Counted from the stretch's first letter, positions 1 to 6,705 are shown. The stretch: 10,837 bases of DNA from Burkholderia sp. (GCA_030151225.1 JASLEG010000176.1:1-10837); one strand, 5' to 3'. Numbers and translations are program-made. The notes: generated by a model not told the origin, from the letters alone.

Positions 1-240
1 GAAGTCGCCGGCCGCGGCCGCGCTGGCCGGCGCCGTGCGCGCGCTGCCCGGCGCGAGCCGCCCGGCTGCCGGCGACTTCGGCGAGAGCGCGGCGAGATCG
101 GAGTCGGCGAGGGCGACGATTTCGACCGAACCGTCATCGAGCGTGCGATTCGACAGCACCACGGCATCGCTGCCCAGTGCCTCGCGCACCAGACGCAGCG
201 CCTCGCGGCTCGTCGGACCCGTGAATTTGCGGATGTTCAA
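1..240 (-). CDS. flhF: FlhF, flagellar SRP-family GTPase (5' part only, cut by window edge)
   Basis: Only the first 80 codons are inside the window; the GTPase (NG) domain lies beyond the left edge. The visible N-terminus begins MNIRKFTGPTSREALRLVRE and continues with a segment on judging a signal such as SDAVVLSNRTLDDGSVEIVA, which matches the start of beta- and gammaproteobacterial FlhF proteins. From about residue 52 it turns into an Ala/Pro/Ser-rich linker, the usual variable B region. FlhF is an SRP/FtsY-like GTPase at the inner membrane that places and numbers polar flagella and works with FlhG. The start is TTG at 238-240, overlapping the flhA stop by four bases (TTGA), with a weak GGGGGT Shine-Dalgarno at 246-251. 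This implies translational coupling to flhA. The TTG choice rests on the conserved MNIRKF start; the rest of the gene could not be checked. Confidence 0.93.
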   Translation of the reverse strand, partial: MNIRKFTGPTSREALRLVREALGSDAVVLSNRTLDDGSVEIVALADSDLAALSPKSPAAGRLAPGSARTAPASAAAAGDF

Positions 241-2339
241 GCTTTACCCCCGATGACGTTCGTGACTTTGATCGTGCGTGTTTCCGGCACTTCGGCATAC
301 GACAGCACTTTCAGTTGCGGCAGACTGCGGCGCAGGAAGCGCGCGAGCATCGCGCGCAGCGCGTGCTGCACCAGCAGCACGGGCGGCAGACCCATGTTCT
401 GCTGCCGCAGCATCGCTTCCTGCGTGCCCATCAGCAGCGTCTGGGCGAGACCCGGTTCGAGACCGGGGTTCGCACCAGTGGCGAGCGCCTGCGACAGCAC
501 GCGCTCGAGATTGGCGTCGAGCCCCATCACCTGCATCTCGCCCGAACCCGGATACCACTGCTGCGTGATCGCGCGTCCCAGCGCGAGCCGCACCACGGCG
601 GTGAGTTCGTACGGATCGGTGATGCGGCCCGCCTGTTCGGATACGGCCTCGATGATGGTGCGCATGTCGCGGATCGGCACCCCTTCCTCGAGCAGGTTCT
701 GCAGCACGCGCTGCAGCGTCGTCAGCGACACCGTCTTCGGCACCAGGTCCTCGATCAGCGACGGCGCGTCGCGGCCGGTGCGCTCGAGCAGCGCCTGCAC
801 TTCCTGGCGGCCCAGCAGTTCGGCCGCGTGCTGCACGACCAGGTGATTGAGGTGGGTGGCCACCACGGTGCTGGCGTCGACCACGGTGTAGCCGTACACC
901 TGCGCCTGTTCGCGCTGCGACACGTCGATCCACACGGCCGGCAGGCCGAACGCGGGATCGCGCGTCTGCGCGCCGGGCAGCGCGGCGGTGACCTGGCCCG
1001 GGTTGATCGCGAGCCACTGGCCCGGGAACGCCTCGCCGATGCCGACCTCGACGCCCTTCAGCGCGATCCGGTAACCGTTCGGACGCAGCTCCAGGTTGTC
1101 GCGGATGTGGATCACCGGGGGCAGGAAACCGATTTCCTGGGCGAATTTCTTGCGGATGCTCTTGATGCGCTTGAGCAGCTCGCCGTCGCCGCTGTTGTCC
1201 ACCAGCGGGATCAGGCGGTAGCCGACCTCGAGGCCGAGCGGGTCGATCAGCGTCACGTCTTCCCAGGTCGCCTCGTGGCTGTCGGCCGGCAGCGCCGCGG
1301 GCGGGGCGATCTCGGTCACGTCGCCCGAGGCGCGGCGGGCGGCCTCGCGGCGGCGCATCGTGCGCGCCAGCCAGATCGCGCCGCCGCCGAGCAGCAGGAA
1401 CGCGAAGTGGGGCATGTTCGGGATCAGGCCCATCATCACGATGATGATGCCGGTGATCATCAGCACGCGCGGGTTGGTGAACAGCTGGCCCGTGATCTGC
1501 GTGCCGATGTCCTCGTCGGTGGCCACCCGCGAGACGATCACGCCGGCCGCGGTCGAGATCACCAGCGACGGGATCTGCGCGACCAGGCCGTCGCCGATCG
1601 TCAGCAGCGTGTAGTTCTTGCCGGCCGCGGCGAAGCTCATGTCGTGCTGCACGATGCCGACGATCAGGCCGCCGATCACGTTGATCGCCATGATGATCAG
1701 GCCGGCGATCGCGTCGCCGCGCACGAACTTCGAGGCACCGTCCATCGAGCCGTAGAACTCGGCTTCCTGCGCCACCGACACGCGGCGCTTGCGGGCCTGT
1801 TCCTCGTTGATCAGGCCGGCGTTCAGGTCGGCGTCGATCGCCATCTGCTTGCCGGGCATCGCGTCGAGCGTGAAGCGCGCCGACACTTCGGCGATCCGTC
1901 CCGCGCCCTTCGTGATCACCGTGAAGTTGATGATCATCAGGATCACGAACACCACGATGCCGACCGCGAAGTTGCCACCCACCAGGAAGTGGCCGAACGC
2001 CTCGATCACCTGGCCGGCCGCGTCGGGGCCGGTGTGGCCCTCGAGCAGCACCACGCGGGTGGACGCCACGTTCAGCGACAGGCGCAGCAGCGTGGAGAAC
2101 AGCAGCACGCTCGGGAAGGCCGCGAAATCGAGCGGCTTCATGGTGTACATGCTGACCAGCAGCACCATCACCGACAGCGCGATGTTGAAGGTGAACAGCA
2201 GATCCAGCAGGAACGGCGGCAACGGGAGGATCATCATCCCGAGGATCATGACGATCAGGATCGGGCCCGCCAGCGCACGCAGGTTGGCCGTGTCGAGTCG
2301 TCCCGCGCGCTTGGCCAGGGTTCCGGTCGGCGTGCTCAT
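237..2339 (-). CDS. flhA: FlhA, flagellar type III export gate protein
   Basis: This 700-residue protein has the family's normal length (about 690). FlhA forms a nonameric ring in the flagellar export apparatus. Its membrane half conducts protons for export, and its cytoplasmic half docks chaperone-substrate complexes. Residues about 22-325 hold roughly eight hydrophobic segments. The FHIPEP signature is at about 148-172 (GRIAEVSARFTLDAMPGKQM and on). The conserved STR arginine is R95 and the KFVRGD aspartate is D209, matching the R94 and D208 functional residues of Salmonella FlhA with an offset of one. Residues about 350-700 are the soluble domain and end in VTNVIGGKA. The ATG overlaps the flhB stop by four bases (ATGA), and a strong GGAGGT site at 2345-2350 lies within flhB, so coupling to flhB is expected. 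No truncation or frameshift is seen. A virulence type III secretion homologue is less likely given the flhB and flhF neighbours. Confidence 0.98.
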   Translation of the reverse strand: MSTPTGTLAKRAGRLDTANLRALAGPILIVMILGMMILPLPPFLLDLLFTFNIALSVMVLLVSMYTMKPLDFAAFPSVLLFSTLLRLSLNVASTRVVLLEGHTGPDAAGQVIEAFGHFLVGGNFAVGIVVFVILMIINFTVITKGAGRIAEVSARFTLDAMPGKQMAIDADLNAGLINEEQARKRRVSVAQEAEFYGSMDGASKFVRGDAIAGLIIMAINVIGGLIVGIVQHDMSFAAAGKNYTLLTIGDGLVAQIPSLVISTAAGVIVSRVATDEDIGTQITGQLFTNPRVLMITGIIIVMMGLIPNMPHFAFLLLGGGAIWLARTMRRREAARRASGDVTEIAPPAALPADSHEATWEDVTLIDPLGLEVGYRLIPLVDNSGDGELLKRIKSIRKKFAQEIGFLPPVIHIRDNLELRPNGYRIALKGVEVGIGEAFPGQWLAINPGQVTAALPGAQTRDPAFGLPAVWIDVSQREQAQVYGYTVVDASTVVATHLNHLVVQHAAELLGRQEVQALLERTGRDAPSLIEDLVPKTVSLTTLQRVLQNLLEEGVPIRDMRTIIEAVSEQAGRITDPYELTAVVRLALGRAITQQWYPGSGEMQVMGLDANLERVLSQALATGANPGLEPGLAQTLLMGTQEAMLRQQNMGLPPVLLVQHALRAMLARFLRRSLPQLKVLSYAEVPETRTIKVTNVIGGKA

Positions 2340-3538
2340 GCGGCACCTCCGTCACGACGGCCGAGCACCTCGGCGGCTTCCTCGGCTTCGTCGGTGTCGG
2401 CCACGTCCGTGCCCTTGTCGAGCTCGGCCGGCACGTCCAGATCGGTCGGCTCGGCCGGGAACGCGCCGCCCTCGGCGCGGAAGCGCTTGAGCTGGAACAC
2501 CCAGGCCAGCACCTCGGCCACGGCCGAATACAGCGCGCCGGGGATCTCGCGTTCGAGATCGACGTTGTGATACAGCGCCCGCGCGAGCGGCGGCGCTTCG
2601 AGAATCGGCACGCGGTGTTCCTCTGCAAGTTCGCGGATGCGCGCGGCGACCAGGTTCACGCCCTTGGCCACCACCTTCGGTGCGCGCATTTCGCCGTCGG
2701 CATAACGCAGCGCCACGGCGAAGTGAGTCGGGTTGGTCACCACCACGTCGGCCTTCGGCACGTTGGCCATCATCCGGCGGCGCGCCATCGCGCGCTGCTG
2801 CTGGCGGATGCGGCCCTTCACGTGGGGATCGCCCTCGTTTTCGCGGTGTTCGCGCTTGACCTCTTCCTTGGTCATGCGCAGCTTCTTGTTGTGCTGCCAC
2901 ATCTGGTACGGCACATCCAGGCCGGCCACCACCAGCATGCCGGCCACCGTGGTGCCGCAGCACACGGCGATCAGGTGCATCGCGTCGGCCATCGCGGCGT
3001 GCAGCGGCAGCGTGACCAGGCCGAGCAGCTCGTCACGGCTGCGCCAGATCGCGACGCCGCCGATCCCGCCGACCACGATCGTCTTGACCAGCGCCATGCC
3101 GAGCTGGATCACGCCCTGCATCGAGAAGATCCGGCCGAGGCCCGTGATCGGGTTCAGGCGGTCGAACTTGAAACCGATCGCCTTGCTCGACAGCAGCCAG
3201 CCGCCCAGCGCGATCGGCGCGACCAGCGCGGCCAGGCCGGTCAGCAGCAGCACCGGGCCCACCGCGCTCAGGCCTTCGAGACCGGCACGACCGGCACCCG
3301 TCAGCATCGAATGGGGGTCGAAGGCGGTGGCGTGGTCGAAGCTCAGCGCGCCGCGCAGCATCGTGCGCAGGTGCTCGCCGATCGGGCCCGACAGCATCCA
3401 GGCACCGTAGAAGCCGGCCGCGAGCAGCGCGAACGACGACAGTTCGCGCGAGCGCGCGATCTGCCCCTCCTCCCGCGCCTTTTCACGGCGCCGGGGGGTG
3501 GCCTCTTCGGTTTTCTCGAGATCGCTGTCCTCTGCCAC
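2336..3538 (-). CDS. flhB: FlhB, flagellar export switch protein
   Basis: FlhB is the inner-membrane component of the flagellar type III export apparatus that switches from rod/hook to filament substrates after self-cleavage. The 400-residue product starts (M)AEDSDLEKTEEATPRRREKA, the typical family N-terminus. It has four hydrophobic segments at about 31-52, 88-112, 143-165 and 186-206, followed by the basic linker. The autocleavage motif NPTH is at residues 269-272, the same number as N269 in Salmonella, and is followed by FAVALRY. The start is GTG at 3536-3538, chosen because of the conserved N-terminus and a GGAGG site five bases upstream; the open frame extends much further but without family similarity. 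The C-terminus from about 357 is an acidic tail that makes the protein somewhat longer than the roughly 383-residue enteric form. It overlaps flhA by four bases and is probably first in a flhB-flhA-flhF unit. Confidence 0.97.
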   Translation of the reverse strand: MAEDSDLEKTEEATPRRREKAREEGQIARSRELSSFALLAAGFYGAWMLSGPIGEHLRTMLRGALSFDHATAFDPHSMLTGAGRAGLEGLSAVGPVLLLTGLAALVAPIALGGWLLSSKAIGFKFDRLNPITGLGRIFSMQGVIQLGMALVKTIVVGGIGGVAIWRSRDELLGLVTLPLHAAMADAMHLIAVCCGTTVAGMLVVAGLDVPYQMWQHNKKLRMTKEEVKREHRENEGDPHVKGRIRQQQRAMARRRMMANVPKADVVVTNPTHFAVALRYADGEMRAPKVVAKGVNLVAARIRELAEEHRVPILEAPPLARALYHNVDLEREIPGALYSAVAEVLAWVFQLKRFRAEGGAFPAEPTDLDVPAELDKGTDVADTDEAEEAAEVLGRRDGGAA

Positions 3539-3543
3539 TGCAG

Positions 3544-3548
3544 CCTCC
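3544..3548 (-). promoter_or_regulatory. Ribosome binding site deciding the flhB GTG start
   Basis: The minus strand reads GGAGG, then CTGCA, then GTG. This is the only strong Shine-Dalgarno site near the conserved FlhB N-terminus and fixes the start at 3538 rather than at any upstream codon in the long open frame. Confidence 0.85.
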
Positions 3549-3583
3549 GGGGGAAACAGCGGGATGCCGTTTCCAGTGCATCG

Positions 3584-3589
3584 ATTATT
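3584..3589 (-). promoter_or_regulatory. Possible -10 element upstream of flhB
   Basis: The minus strand has AATAAT (5 of 6 to TATAAT) about 45 bases before the flhB start, inside a small AT-rich patch in otherwise GC-rich DNA. It sits in the 15-base quasi-palindrome at 3579-3593. No good -35 hexamer is found at 16-18 bases, which would suit an activator-dependent promoter. Flagellar regulation by FlhDC is an inference; see the half-site at 3636-3651. Confidence 0.3.
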
Positions 3590-3635
3590 GATGGAGGCGT
3601 CGAGCGGCGATCGGTCGAGGAAAGCGGGGAAACGG

Positions 3636-3651
3636 GGGTATTTCGGGCGAT
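3636..3651 (-). promoter_or_regulatory. Candidate FlhDC half-site upstream of flhB
   Basis: The minus strand reads ATCGCCCGAAATACCC. Against the enteric FlhD4C2 half-site pattern AAYGS-N2-3-AAATARCG, four of the first five positions and all of AAATA match, but the trailing RCG matches only once. It lies about 60 bases upstream of the transcription start implied by the AATAAT element, where an activator would sit. The second, inverted half-site is poor. FlhDC exists in Burkholderia, but its binding consensus there may differ. Confidence 0.25.
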
Positions 3652-3671
3652 GGGGGCCGCGCCCGGGCGGT

Positions 3672-3691
3672 AAAAACGACCCGTGGCGGGC
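3672..3691 (-). terminator. Weak intrinsic terminator candidate after the VOC gene
   Basis: On the minus strand a CCCG-CCA-CGGG hairpin (four pairs plus a possible G-T) is followed within two bases by TTTTT. The stem is short, so termination may be partial and some read-through into flhB is possible. Confidence 0.35.
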
Positions 3692-3705
3692 GCGGCCGGG
3701 CGGCC

Positions 3706-4248
<543 letters not shown>

Positions 4249-4254
4249 GGGCTG

Positions 4255-4260
4255 CCTCCC
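4255..4260 (-). promoter_or_regulatory. Ribosome binding site deciding the GTG start of the VOC gene
   Basis: GGGAGG on the minus strand, six bases before GTG at 4248. It favours the 180-residue product over the 192-residue one starting at 4284. Confidence 0.75.
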
Positions 4261-4345
4261 GATACCGGTTCGTTGCGGCCGCACCGGGCGCGGCGGCGAT
4301 GCGCCGCCCGCTCGCGCCCTGCCTGCCTCGCGCGGCCCAGCCCCG

Positions 4346-4351
4346 ATGATA
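4346..4351 (-). promoter_or_regulatory. Possible -10 element of the VOC gene
   Basis: TATCAT on the minus strand matches TATAAT at 5 of 6 positions, about 100 bases before the GTG start and just past the hairpin at 4385-4428. The -35 region at 17 bases (TGCGGC) is poor, so this is a weak call. Confidence 0.28.
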
Positions 4352-4384
4352 GGCCGGTGCTCCCGGTCGCCGCAGAATGCAGGA

Positions 4385-4428
4385 AGGGCGCGACCCTCTT
4401 CCCCATCGGGAGAAGACGATCGCGCCCT
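4385..4428 (-). terminator. Long hairpin downstream of the DUF3443 gene
   Basis: AGGGCGCGA at 4385-4393 pairs perfectly with TCGCGCCCT at 4420-4428. After a 3x3 internal loop the inner arms pair again (GAAGA with TCTTC, then GGG with CCC around a three-base loop with one bulge). There is no U-tract on either side, so it may act as a rho-assisted terminator or 3'-end stabiliser for the DUF2844-DUF3443 transcript. Confidence 0.55.
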
Positions 4429-4441
4429 GCGAGTGCCGAGC

Positions 4442-4462
4442 CGCGGCGCGAGGCGCGCCGCG
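4442..4462 (-). terminator. Perfect 9-bp GC hairpin just after the DUF3443 stop
   Basis: CGCGGCGCG and CGCGCCGCG are exact complements around a three-base loop (AGG on the plus strand), starting seven bases after the stop codon at 4469-4471. No T-run follows. It is first of two stacked hairpins and probably marks the 3' end of the mRNA. Confidence 0.5.
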
Positions 4463-4468
4463 CGGTGC

Positions 4469-5740
4469 TCAGAGTGCGACGTACGGCGTCTGGATGCCGC
4501 CGATCAGCCGCTGATCGATGCCGAAATAGATGGTCCGGCCGAAGAAGTGCGGCAGCCCGAGGTCGAGCGTGCGGCTCTGGCCGAACGGGCCGCCGAGGTT
4601 GGCCAGCGCGAAGCCATTGGAATTGAACAGCGTCTGCGCATTGGCGATCGAGAACGACACCGGCAGGCTCGTCGCGCCACCCGAGGCGGTCAGCGTGGCC
4701 GTCAGCGCCACCGTCGAGCTCGGGCAGTAGAACGCCGCGCTGCTCGAGCAGGTCGGCAGCGTGGTGCTGTTCGAGGTGTCGACGAAGTACGCGTTGGAGC
4801 CCGAATCGATGAAGGCCGTGGTGATCGAGCGCGACTGGAAGGTGCCCGTCATGTCGCCCGCCGTGGTGGTGGCGAGCTTGGTCACGCCGCTCGGCAGCGT
4901 GCCGATGCCGAGCGTCAGCGAGCCGGTGGCGGTGCCCCCGCTCGGCGCACCCAGCTGCAGGCTCACGCCGTCGTTGTTGCTCGAGAAGCGCGAAACCGGG
5001 TTCGCCACCTGCTGGTTGACGGCCAGCGTCGTGACCGTGCAGGTGCCGCCGCCCGACGGGCACGAGTAGTAGTTGCTGTTCGCCGTCGAACTCGCGCACG
5101 CGGTGCCGCAATCGACCGGCGACGGGCCCACCCCGAGGATGCCGTTGGCGCCGAGCGCGCTGACCGTGTTCGCCGAGGTGCCGCCGCTCGAGCAATCGCT
5201 GGGCACGGTGGAGCTGGCGAGGTCGCCGAGGATCTGGATCGGCGTCGCGCCGGCGGTCAGGCCGGCCAGCTTCACGTCCGCGCTGCGCACGCTGCCCCAG
5301 GTGTAGCTGGACACGAACAGGCCGCATTCGGCCAGCGAGCCGCCGTTCGACGCGCTCTGCACCGGCAGGCTCGAGAGCACGCCCGAGACGGCCGAGCTGA
5401 CCAGGCGCAGGCCGTAGGAGGCGGTGTCGAGCAGCACGTTGGGGATCACCTGGCAGGTGGAGGTGCCGGGCGCGCACACGGTGAGCGACACGGTGGGCAT
5501 GTTCTGCACGCCCTCGGCACCGTAGGCGACGGTCACGGGCACGACGTTGCCGGCGCCGGTGGCGCTGCTCGAGCTGCTCGAACCGGAACTGGTGCCGGAG
5601 CTGCCACTCTGGCTCGAGCTGCTGCTGGATGCGCTGCTGCCGTTGTCGTCGCCGCCGCCGCCACAGGCGACGAGTGCGGCCGTGACCGCGACCAGGCCGA
5701 GCGCGGCGAGCCAGCGAAGAGGATTCGTCGAGATACGCAA
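4469..5740 (-). CDS. DUF3443-family lipoprotein, predicted pepsin-like aspartic protease
   Basis: The 423-residue product has a lipoprotein signal: basic start MRISTNPLRW, a hydrophobic stretch, then LVAC with Cys26 as the lipidated residue, followed by a Gly/Asp patch and a Ser-rich linker at about 33-59. The DUF3443 core starts at about 65 with NVVPVTVAYG. Pepsin-like landmarks occur in order: LLDTASYGLRL (Asp105), SSYTWGSVRSADVKLAG with Tyr146 as a possible flap tyrosine, GILGVG at 200-205, AFIDSGSNAYF (Asp312), and LGLPHFFGRTIYFGID at 394-409. Ten cysteines after the lipidated one could form five disulphides, fitting an envelope location. The protease role is inference; the family has no function known to me. 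TTG at 5738-5740 is preferred because AGGGAG lies seven bases upstream. An in-frame GTG at 5761 would add seven residues and overlap the DUF2844 stop as GTGA. It is co-oriented with and directly after DUF2844. Confidence 0.88.
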   Translation of the reverse strand: MRISTNPLRWLAALGLVAVTAALVACGGGGDDNGSSASSSSSSQSGSSGTSSGSSSSSSATGAGNVVPVTVAYGAEGVQNMPTVSLTVCAPGTSTCQVIPNVLLDTASYGLRLVSSAVSGVLSSLPVQSASNGGSLAECGLFVSSYTWGSVRSADVKLAGLTAGATPIQILGDLASSTVPSDCSSGGTSANTVSALGANGILGVGPSPVDCGTACASSTANSNYYSCPSGGGTCTVTTLAVNQQVANPVSRFSSNNDGVSLQLGAPSGGTATGSLTLGIGTLPSGVTKLATTTAGDMTGTFQSRSITTAFIDSGSNAYFVDTSNSTTLPTCSSSAAFYCPSSTVALTATLTASGGATSLPVSFSIANAQTLFNSNGFALANLGGPFGQSRTLDLGLPHFFGRTIYFGIDQRLIGGIQTPYVAL

Positions 5741-5747
5741 GATCGGG

Positions 5748-5753
5748 CTCCCT
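5748..5753 (-). promoter_or_regulatory. Ribosome binding site favouring the TTG start of the DUF3443 gene
   Basis: AGGGAG on the minus strand lies seven bases before TTG at 5740. The alternative GTG at 5761 has no Shine-Dalgarno-like sequence upstream but forms a GTGA overlap with the preceding stop, so coupling could still use it. Confidence 0.55.
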
Positions 5754-5757
5754 GGGG

Positions 5758-6303
5758 TCACTGGATGTCGTCGCCGGTCACGCCGGCGGGCAGGGCCTGG
5801 GGCAACCAGGCCGAGCCGATGAAGGCGCCCATGTGGCCGCCCGAGCGGACCACCAGCGAGCTGGAGTCGATCGCGATCGGCGCGCGCAGGCCGTGCGCCG
5901 CGTGCGAGGCCTCGACGCCGCTCTTGTAGCTCGCGAGATAGCTGCCGAACAGGGAGGTGAAATCGGGACGGGTCGGGCCCTGCCAGGCCACACCGAACAC
6001 GTTGCCGTCGGTGCCCACGTATTCGCGGATCACCGTGCCGGAGCCGAGCGTGGTCTCGCGCACGGTATAGCTGGCCGTGCTGCTCGAGGGCGTCGTGACG
6101 GCCGACGCGGCCTGGGTGGCGCCGGTCGCCGCGAAGCGCGCCGCGCTCGGCGACAGGGTGCGCACGGTCGCCGCGCCATCACCGGCCGGCGGCGGCGTCG
6201 GCGTGCCGCCGAGCCCCGCGAACGCCGCGCCGGCGCTGCCCGCCGCCAGTACCGCGGCGGCCCATTTCGCGGCGACGCCGCGCGTGTGTTTCGAAATCAC
6301 CAT
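5758..6303 (-). CDS. DUF2844-family exported protein
   Basis: The 181-residue product has a Sec-type signal peptide: basic start MVISKHTRG, an alanine-rich hydrophobic core, and a likely cleavage after AFA (residue 29) before GLGG. A Pro/Ala/Ser-rich, low-complexity stretch covers about 30-76. The conserved DUF2844 block is at about 77-125, with IREYVGTDGNVFGVAWQGPT followed by RPDFTSLFGSYLASY. The C-terminal third has GGHMGAFIGSAWLPQALP. It has no cysteine. The family's function is unknown to me; the signal peptide indicates action in the periplasm or outside. It is immediately upstream of, and probably co-translated with, the DUF3443 lipoprotein, so a partner, substrate or pro-domain-like role is possible but unproven. 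The ATG at 6303 has GAGGGG only three bases upstream; the next codon, GTG at 6300, has better spacing, giving 180 residues. Confidence 0.85.
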   Translation of the reverse strand: MVISKHTRGVAAKWAAAVLAAGSAGAAFAGLGGTPTPPPAGDGAATVRTLSPSAARFAATGATQAASAVTTPSSSTASYTVRETTLGSGTVIREYVGTDGNVFGVAWQGPTRPDFTSLFGSYLASYKSGVEASHAAHGLRAPIAIDSSSLVVRSGGHMGAFIGSAWLPQALPAGVTGDDIQ

Positions 6304-6379
6304 TCACCCCTCGTGGGCGGAGGCCGCGACGCACGCCATGCGCGCTCGCGTCGCCGCTCGTATCGTTCGTCGGATCCGG

Positions 6380-6400
6380 GGCGCGCAGCGCCTTCGCGCC
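6380..6400 (-). other. GC hairpin in the DUF2844 leader
   Basis: GGCGCG at 6380-6385 pairs with CGCGCC at 6395-6400 around a nine-base loop. It lies about 80 bases before the DUF2844 start in the presumed untranslated leader. It may be no more than chance in such GC-rich DNA. Confidence 0.3.
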
Positions 6401-6425
6401 GCCCGGCCCGGTCACAGGCTCTCAC

Positions 6426-6439
6426 CTGTCGGACGACAG
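6426..6439. promoter_or_regulatory. Palindrome over the presumed DUF2844 -10, candidate operator
   Basis: CTGTCG-GA-CGACAG is a perfect inverted repeat of six bases per arm. It overlaps the last two bases of the proposed -10 hexamer and the expected transcription start, the classical position for a repressor. Its CTGT-N6-ACAG spacing fits neither the LexA box (N8) nor a LuxR-type box (CTG-N10-CAG), so the binding protein is unknown. Confidence 0.4.
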
Positions 6440-6467
6440 TATGCCCATGACTTGTCTCAAAAACCAA
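6438..6467 (-). promoter_or_regulatory. Putative sigma-70-type promoter of the DUF2844-DUF3443 unit
   Basis: On the minus strand TTGGTT (6462-6467) is followed after 18 bases by CATACT (6438-6443; 4 of 6 to TATAAT). It lies in the least GC-rich part of this gap and would give a leader of about 125 bases. The -35 match is modest. Confidence 0.35.
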
Positions 6468-6670
6468 TCGGAAATGGCACGTCTGAAAGGCTTCGCAAGA
6501 AAACGACGCACGCCCCGTCCGACGCGGTTTTCGGCCCGAACGAGCCGGCCGGAACGATGAGGAAAATACGATGGAAACGTGCCGGAAATGTGGCCGAAGT
6601 GTGGCCGGGGCGCGATCGGCGCGCTGCCGGAAAGCGGCAGGAAAGACGCAGGGCGTCGTGCGAACGACGA

Positions 6671-6696
6671 CCGGCGGACCGTGCGCGGTCCGCCGG
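6671..6696 (-). terminator. Strong hairpin terminator of the chemotaxis operon
   Basis: An 11-base perfect stem, CCGGCGGACCG with CGGTCCGCCGG, closes a four-base loop. On the minus strand it is followed by TCGTCGTT, a modest T-rich tail. It is the second of two hairpins after cheZ and the better terminator of the two. Confidence 0.7.
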
Positions 6697-6705
6697 GTAC
6701 GGGCA

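Noticed and set aside
315..2570. 751-codon open frame on the plus strand opposite flhA
   Set aside because: Rich in His, Arg, Gln and Asp with no family pattern; it is the antisense shadow of flhA in GC-rich DNA.
244..2628. 794-codon open frame on the minus strand in another frame of flhA/flhB
   Set aside because: Arg/Pro/His-rich low-quality translation overlapping two well-supported genes; a frame shadow.
5575..5640. Tandem DNA repeat in the Ser-rich linker of the DUF3443 gene
   Set aside because: Serines are encoded by mixed codons with no regular period, so it is protein-level low complexity rather than a DNA repeat.
6426..6439. LexA or LuxR-type box for the palindrome
   Set aside because: LexA boxes need CTGT-N8-ACAG and lux-type boxes CTG-N10-CAG; here the spacings are N6 and N8.
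6441..6560. Small basic plus-strand ORF of 39 codons in the cheZ-DUF2844 gap
   Set aside because: No clear ribosome site, Arg-rich composition as expected from this DNA, and it overlaps the putative promoter of the minus-strand unit.
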